64,000 nucleotides of DNA from positions 248,001 through 312,000 of the forward strand of contig NZ_JAUKTR010000003.1 of assembly GCF_030504955.1 (NCBI RefSeq). The letters are read 5' to 3'. Position numbers and translations under genes: made by a program. The DNA is from Peiella sedimenti (GTDB lineage Bacteria; Pseudomonadota; Alphaproteobacteria; Caulobacterales; Caulobacteraceae). Positions 59,437-64,000 of the stretch are shown piece after piece; positions within the stretch are counted from its first letter, which is position 1, and each line of letters begins with the position of its first letter. The notes under the pieces are model-generated. The model searched no databases. It was not told where the DNA came from and saw only the letters and a program-made list of their open reading frames with translations.

Positions 59437-59968
59437 GAGGGCTCCAGGGTGATCGTCCGCTCGCAAGAACGACCGGACGTTGGTCGAAAGGCGAAGGATC
59501 GCCGCCAAGAATGAAGGCCTACGTCACGAAGTCGGGAGCCGTAGCCCAGAATCACGCATGACCTTGGGAGCTCCGGCGGCCGAGGGGTACTTAGATTTCC
59601 TGGGCCGGCAACCACGTACACCGCAGCAGGTAGGCGCGATCAACAGTGCTGCAGCAGAAAACGGGCGCCGGCGCCTTTCGAGATCATCGCGCCGGCGCGG
59701 GGAGGCGAAAGTTGCTTGGCGGGATCTCCGTGTCCGCCGGCGGATAATTGGCCTTTGCCCAGGCGAAATCGTCCCAATGCGCATGTCGGGGCGCGGCAAT
59801 ACGCTCGGCCTGTCGACCAGTGGGTGAGAAGGATCGACCTGGATCCTCAAGCGTGTGGCGCCCATAGCCTGGGGGGCGCCTGGGTGGCGCTCGTCGACAA
59901 GAAGTCAGGCAATCTACGAGCGTGTCGGCTTCCGGCTTAGGCGGCCGGCTCCCGTCCCCCACCTCGAA
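59437..59968. other. Gap with only degenerate coding traces
   Basis: About 530 bp. Near 59900 the plus strand reads SQAIYERVGFRLRRP, which resembles the C-terminus of a GNAT acetyltransferase, but the rest of the fold is missing. On the minus strand HWDDFAWAKANYPP occurs without a recognised family. No RNA gene or promoter can be named. Confidence 0.35.
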
Positions 59969-60883
59969 CTAGGGCATCGTCGGGGACAACGTTCCCAGCA
60001 CGGCGACCGCGCCCAGAACCAGCAAGCTGATCACGAGCTCCATCCTGATCTGACGACGCAACAAGTGGATCGGCGCTCGAATGTCTCCGCCCTTATCCAC
60101 GGCATGGTCCAGCCGCGGCGCCGCTCGCCAGCGGTTCGACGCCGCCAAGGCAAGCATCCCCAGAAAAAGACAGAGCTTGACGGCAAGCACCCTCCCGTAA
60201 GGCGATCCGATCAGGGCGGGGAAGTCACTGACGAGCAGCGCACTGTTCACGAGTCCCGACGCGACCAGCGCGGCGACGGCGATGAGGCCGATCCCGTGGA
60301 ACTCCCGCAGCCTTCGCGCCGCATGGGTCGATGCGCCCACGTCCCGCCGCGCGGCGCTTAACAGGAACAGCAGAGGCGGCAAGGCGCCGATCCACACCCC
60401 CGCCGCAAGCAGGTGCACAGCGTCAGTGGCGCGGTGAAGCAGACCCATCGGGCCGTCGTGCGAAGTCGCGTGGCCCGTGAGGGCCACACTCAAGAGCAAG
60501 AGGCCGGCAAGGCCGAGGGCGACGCGTCGCGCCGGCGAGGGGCGCTCGCTGAGCCCCATGGTCACACCGACCAGCCCGCCCGCGAGGACAAGGCGGGCGA
60601 TCCACACCCGGCCAAAGTCGGTCTCGAGGAGCACGGCCCGCCAAAGGGGCGCGTCACCGAGCGAGGCGAAACCGCCGCCCATCCCCGCGACGGTGAGCAT
60701 GAGCAAAGCGGCGGCGCCGGCCATGACGCCGAGCGCGCCTACCATCGACAGCCTATCCAGCCGGCGGCGCACGCCTTCGAGCCCTTCGCCGCGCCCGTAA
60801 TGGCCGTAGAGGACCGCACCGAACGCGATCGCCAGGGCCAGGTAGTGGACGAATCGGGCCGCGATCAGCCCGGCGTCGATCAC
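59969..60883 (-). CDS. copD: CopD family copper resistance membrane protein
   Basis: A 304-residue inner-membrane protein with about eight spans. GTG at 60883 overlaps the copC stop (GTGA), which fixes the start. IAARFVHYLALAIAFGAVLY and ALTGHATSHDGPMGLLHRAT DAVHLLAAG, with several His, are CopD landmarks; ligand His also occur in REFHGIGLIAVA. CopC and CopD together handle periplasmic copper and its entry into the cytoplasm. Confidence 0.9.
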   Translation of the reverse strand: MIDAGLIAARFVHYLALAIAFGAVLYGHYGRGEGLEGVRRRLDRLSMVGALGVMAGAAALLMLTVAGMGGGFASLGDAPLWRAVLLETDFGRVWIARLVLAGGLVGVTMGLSERPSPARRVALGLAGLLLLSVALTGHATSHDGPMGLLHRATDAVHLLAAGVWIGALPPLLFLLSAARRDVGASTHAARRLREFHGIGLIAVAALVASGLVNSALLVSDFPALIGSPYGRVLAVKLCLFLGMLALAASNRWRAAPRLDHAVDKGGDIRAPIHLLRRQIRMELVISLLVLGAVAVLGTLSPTMP

Positions 60884-61245
60884 GGGCGGACGGCGAAGGT
60901 GTAGCTGCCGTTCATGCGATGCATGTCGGGGCCGGCCGCGGTCCACGATACGCGGTATACGCCCGGCTGGCCGCCGCCATGAACCGGCGCTCGCACGCGG
61001 GCCGGGTTCTCCGGATCAACCGTGACGTCCGCCACATGCAGGGCGTTTCCGTTCGGTCCGGTCACCTCAAGAGTGACGAAGCGCGGCAGCACCCGCTCGT
61101 TGAACGTCAGCACATAGACGCCGGGCGCCGAGCTCACCGTGCTGTTGGGCGCGGGGTTGGCCGACACAAGCTGGGCGTGAGCCTGGGCCGCGCCGGCGGA
61201 AAGCAGAGTGACGACTGCGGCGACGGGAAGGAGGCGGTGATACAT
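60880..61245 (-). CDS. copC: CopC periplasmic copper-binding protein
   Basis: A 121-residue protein with a signal peptide ending GAAQAHAQ; the His after cleavage is the N-terminal Cu(II) ligand, as in known CopC. The beta-barrel has LVSANPAPNSTVSSAPGVYV, LTFNERVLPRFVTLEV and the C-terminal AAGPDMHRMNGSYTFAVRP with the second His ligand. Met-rich Cu(I) sites are few. It is translated with copD (4-bp overlap). Confidence 0.93.
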   Translation of the reverse strand: MYHRLLPVAAVVTLLSAGAAQAHAQLVSANPAPNSTVSSAPGVYVLTFNERVLPRFVTLEVTGPNGNALHVADVTVDPENPARVRAPVHGGGQPGVYRVSWTAAGPDMHRMNGSYTFAVRP

Positions 61246-61265
61246 GGATACTCCGTACTCTTGGG

Positions 61266-61769
61266 TCAGGAACGGGTGGGGGCGGCTGCTGAGGACCAGT
61301 GGATGTGAACGATGCGCCAGGCGGCGCCGTCGTGCTCCAGGATGATGGTTTCGTTGGTGATGTGGTCCAGCGCGCGATCGTTGTAGGCGCCGGTCACCCG
61401 CCCCTCGCTGGCCAGCCAGGCGGTCGTGCCCCTGAGCGCGCCTGTCCTGCGCAAGACCCGACTGGGCACGGCCTGAGCAAACGCAGCGTCGGCGCCAAGG
61501 TGGTGGGCCGCGTACTCTGCCCTGCCGCGCTCGACGCCACCGGACTCATAGATCAGCGCATCTTCAGCCAAGAAGCCGAGCGCGGCCTCGGTGTCGCCCC
61601 GCGCCAGGGCCGCGTGGAAGCCATCGACCACCTGAGCCGGCGCTTCAAGCTCGGCAGGAAGGGCTAGGGCGCTTGGGGCCGTCTGGCCATTCTCGGGGTG
61701 ACGAGCAGCGGCCGGCAGGCTCGCGGCGGCCAGGCTGAGGGCGGCGATGACAGTAAGTCCGATGCGCAT
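61266..61769 (-). CDS. Secreted NTF2-like (DUF4440/SnoaL) protein
   Basis: A 167-residue protein. The ATG at 61769 gives a signal peptide (IAALSLAAASLPAAARHPEN). The NTF2-like domain has VVDGFHAALARGDTEAALGF, EDALIYESGGVERGRAEYA and the final WRIVHIHWSSAAAPTRS. It lies between copB and copC in the same direction, so it is probably part of the copper operon. No catalytic residues are evident; similar proteins recur in cop clusters of alphaproteobacteria. Confidence 0.75.
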   Translation of the reverse strand: MRIGLTVIAALSLAAASLPAAARHPENGQTAPSALALPAELEAPAQVVDGFHAALARGDTEAALGFLAEDALIYESGGVERGRAEYAAHHLGADAAFAQAVPSRVLRRTGALRGTTAWLASEGRVTGAYNDRALDHITNETIILEHDGAAWRIVHIHWSSAAAPTRS

Positions 61770-61777
61770 ATTCTCTC

Positions 61778-62800
61778 CTAGAACCAGGTCCTTAGTCCGA
61801 CCAGGACGCGCCACGCCGCCACCTCGTCGCCGCGCGCCCGCGCGTAATCCGCCGTGCCGCCGAAGCTGCGCTCATAGCTCACTCCGACATAAGGCGCGAA
61901 CTCAGGCACGAACTGATACCGAAGGCGCAGCCCCAACTCGACGGAGGACAAGCCGCCGCCAATCTCTCGCTCCACTATGTCGCCAGCGGAGAGTTCCAGC
62001 TCTGCGTGCGGCTGGAGGATCAGCTGGTTGGTGATCCGGGCGTCGTACTCCGCCTCGAAACGGGCGGTCAGATCGCCTTCGTCCGACAGGAAGGCCGCAG
62101 CATCGACCTCGAACCAGTAGGGCGCCAGACCTTGAATGCCCAAGACGAGGTGGGCCGGTCCGGTGTCCGGCTCAATGTCATGCCGAACGCCCGCCTGGAG
62201 GTCGAAGAAGGGCGTGACGGGCCGGCTCCACAACAGCTGGATCTCTGCGGCCTCAATGTCGTGGCCAAACTCGCCTTCGCCCTCGGTCTTGAACCAAAGA
62301 CGGTTGTAGTCGCTGCCGTACCAGGCGTCGGCCTCCCAGGCGTAGCCGTCGGAACCGTCTCCGTAGGAGACTTCCAGCCGGTCGATAAGAACCCGCCCCG
62401 TGCGCATGCCGCCGTGTTCTTCGATGAGAACGTCGCTACGTACGCGCCCCATCGTCGCGGCGCCGAAAACGGCGTCGGCCGCATGAGCCGGCCCGCTGAA
62501 CGCCTCGGCCGGCGGTGGCGCGACCGGAGGCGCCTGAACGGGATCGGAGCCGCCCGGGGCGTCTTCCGAGTCGGCGCGGGTGGGTGTGCAGTGGCCCATC
62601 GCTGCGTGTTCGGGCGGACAGTTGGGATCGACCGGATCGGCCGTAGGCGCAAGGGAGCAGTGCCCCATGGCGGCGTGCTCGGGCTCGCAGGTTGAGATCT
62701 CGGCCGGCGGCTCAGGCGGCGGCGCGCCATGGCCGGCGTGCTGCGCGAGCACCGGAGTAGCCAGGCCGAGGGCGGCGGCTAGGAGCAATGGCGCCCGCAT
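61778..62800 (-). CDS. copB: CopB outer-membrane copper resistance protein
   Basis: A 340-residue protein with a signal peptide ending PVLAQHAGHG. The N-terminal region carries two metal-binding repeats CEPEHAAMGHC and CPPEHAAMGHC, Met/His/Cys rich. The C-terminal CopB beta-barrel follows: DAWYGSDYNRLWFKTEGEGE, HDIEAAEIQLLWSRPVTPFF, ending in RVLVGLRTWF. It is thought to sequester or export copper at the outer membrane. It follows copA by 1 bp. Confidence 0.93.
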   Translation of the reverse strand: MRAPLLLAAALGLATPVLAQHAGHGAPPPEPPAEISTCEPEHAAMGHCSLAPTADPVDPNCPPEHAAMGHCTPTRADSEDAPGGSDPVQAPPVAPPPAEAFSGPAHAADAVFGAATMGRVRSDVLIEEHGGMRTGRVLIDRLEVSYGDGSDGYAWEADAWYGSDYNRLWFKTEGEGEFGHDIEAAEIQLLWSRPVTPFFDLQAGVRHDIEPDTGPAHLVLGIQGLAPYWFEVDAAAFLSDEGDLTARFEAEYDARITNQLILQPHAELELSAGDIVEREIGGGLSSVELGLRLRYQFVPEFAPYVGVSYERSFGGTADYARARGDEVAAWRVLVGLRTWF

Positions 62801-62801
62801 G

Positions 62802-64000
62802 TCACCGCCCCTCGCCGTCGAGCGGACGGACCGTGACCACGTTCATCATCCCGGCGTGCATGTGGTAAAGGAGGTGGCAGTGGAAGGCCCAGTCGCCCGG
62901 CGCATCGGCCGTCAGGTTGAAGCTGGCGATCCCCCCCGGCATCACGTTCACGGTGTGCTTGATCGGGTCGCCGTGCGCCTGGCCCGTCACCACTTCGAAG
63001 AAGTGCCCATGCAGGTGGATGGGGTGGTTCATCATCGAGTTGTTGATCAGGTTCACCCGCACCCGCTCGTTTCGGGCAAACCGGATGGGCTCGGTCCCCT
63101 CGTTCAGGGTTCGCCCGTCGAAGGACCACATGAAGCGCTCCATATTGCCCGTCAGGTGGATGTCCACGCTCCGCGTCGGCGGGCGCTTATCCGGAAAGGG
63201 CGTCAGGGGCGCGAGGTCGTGATAGGTCAGGACCCGGTGCGGCTCGTCCTCCAGGCCAAGCGGCCGGTCGCCGGTCCGGTCCACGGGCATGGGGGCGATC
63301 ATGTCGACGCCGACGCCGACCGTGACCGTCGACGGGACGAGCGAGGGGTCCCGCATATCGTGGGACATCGCTTGCTCGGCGTCAGCGCCAGCATCACCGG
63401 GCGTGCAGTGACCCATGGCCGCGTGCTCGGGCGGGCAACTGGCCGCGGCGGCTGAGCCGTGGCCCATCGCCCCGTGGTCCATGCCCCCCATGCCCATGTC
63501 GCGCATCGACAGCAGCGGCCTGGGGCGGAGCGGCGGGACCTCCGCGCTCATACCCAGGCGGGGCGCGAGCGTGGCCCGCGCCAGACCGGAGCGATCTATG
63601 CTTTCGGCCACAAAGGTGTACGCGCGGTCGTCAGGCGGACTGACGATCACATCGTAGGTCTCGGCCACCGAGATCTGGAACTCGTCGACCTCGACCGGCC
63701 GGACGTTCTGACCGTCCGCCTGCACCACCGTGACCGGCAGGCCGGGGATGCGGATATTGAAGATGCTCATGGCCGAGGCGTTGATGATCCTCAGCCGGAC
63801 CCGCTCTCCGGGTCGGAAAAGGGCTGTCCAGTTGTCGTCGGGCCCGTGCCCGTTGATCAGGTAAGTGTAGGTCGAGCCGGTCACGTCCGCGATGTCGGTC
63901 GGGTCCATCCGCATGGCCCCCCACATGCGGCGGTCCTCGGCCGACATGGTGTTCTCCGCGGGGTCGCCCAGCATGGCGAGGCGCTGCCGATTGAAATAGC
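62802..64000 (-). CDS. copA: CopA multicopper oxidase (5' partial)
   Basis: The frame runs past the right edge (its N-terminal part, with signal and first copper-binding domain, is outside); about 399 residues are visible. C-terminal copper ligands: HPIHLHGHFFEVV and HCHLLYHMHAGMM, the type 1/2/3 cluster of multicopper oxidases. A Met/His-rich region (RDMGMGGMDHGAMGHGS) with CPPEHAAMGHC is the same module as in CopB. It oxidises Cu(I) in the periplasm. The order copA-copB-NTF2-copC-copD is a copper operon read leftwards. Confidence 0.92.
   Translation of the reverse strand, partial: YFNRQRLAMLGDPAENTMSAEDRRMWGAMRMDPTDIADVTGSTYTYLINGHGPDDNWTALFRPGERVRLRIINASAMSIFNIRIPGLPVTVVQADGQNVRPVEVDEFQISVAETYDVIVSPPDDRAYTFVAESIDRSGLARATLAPRLGMSAEVPPLRPRPLLSMRDMGMGGMDHGAMGHGSAAAASCPPEHAAMGHCTPGDAGADAEQAMSHDMRDPSLVPSTVTVGVGVDMIAPMPVDRTGDRPLGLEDEPHRVLTYHDLAPLTPFPDKRPPTRSVDIHLTGNMERFMWSFDGRTLNEGTEPIRFARNERVRVNLINNSMMNHPIHLHGHFFEVVTGQAHGDPIKHTVNVMPGGIASFNLTADAPGDWAFHCHLLYHMHAGMMNVVTVRPLDGEGR

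Noticed and set aside
59855-59960. GNAT acetyltransferase
   Set aside because: Only one short C-terminal motif-like phrase is visible; the acetyl-CoA loop and rest of the fold are not found in any frame.

Overview
The window is GC-rich bacterial DNA from an alphaproteobacterium. The best fit is Caulobacterales (a Brevundimonas/Caulobacter/Phenylobacterium-type genome). The reasons are FixL/FixJ/FixK and NnrR-type regulators, EcfG-type stress promoters (GGAAC-N16/17-CGTT), a TonB receptor, CopABCD and dense operons with ATGA overlaps. The genus is inferred from gene content, not proven.

Layout. (1) 1-1.87 kb: chromosomal flank with a UDP-sulfoquinovose-synthase-like epimerase, a second SDR protein and an intact tRNA-Val(GAC). 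(2) 1.82-34.05 kb: 'element 1', bounded by the tRNA-Val 3' end and a 57-bp copy of it. It holds an integrase remnant fused to a beheaded ABC ATPase, a hemerythrin/Crp pair, a cyanophycin synthesis/degradation operon with stress-type promoters, and an uncharacterised cluster of secreted and outer-membrane proteins with three FNR/FixK-type boxes. HipBA, an overlapping xis/int pair, a large serine recombinase with a small catalytic-domain partner, and a type I restriction-modification operon (M, R, two S-like proteins, RhuM, DUF3800, metallopeptidase) follow. (3) 33.99-58.75 kb: 'element 2', bounded by two copies of the same 57-bp sequence and lacking an integrase. It is a compact denitrification/low-oxygen island: HemN, quinol-type NorB, NnrS, YbaN, a PLP decarboxylase, FixL/FixJ, FixK plus a lone receiver, NnrR, pseudoazurin, B12-dependent NrdJ, NirK, a porin, YcnI, a TonB receptor, SirB, a dihaem cytochrome c and a B-type (ba3-like) oxidase. 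(4) 58.75-64 kb: a P-loop kinase and a copper block (CopD, CopC, an NTF2-like protein, CopB and the start of CopA, which is cut by the window end).

How it works together. In element 2, nitrite would be reduced by NirK to NO, with electrons probably from pseudoazurin, and NO reduced by quinol-type NorB to N2O. No nitrate reductase, norC or nosZ is present here, so this is a truncated, N2O-releasing chain. HemN and NrdJ supply haem and deoxynucleotides without oxygen, the B-type oxidase covers microaerobic growth, and YcnI plus the TonB receptor probably serve copper supply. Six TTGNG-N4-CGCAA-like boxes lie ahead of norB, ybaN, pseudoazurin, nrdJ, nirK and the TonB receptor, which fits direct control by the island's own NnrR. 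FixL/FixJ/FixK provide oxygen input and could also act on the FNR-type boxes in element 1.

The most notable results are the tandem tRNA-Val islands with matching left and right ends, the self-regulated denitrification island without an integrase, and the FNR-box-linked cluster of unknown secreted paralogues at 9.7-16.1 kb.
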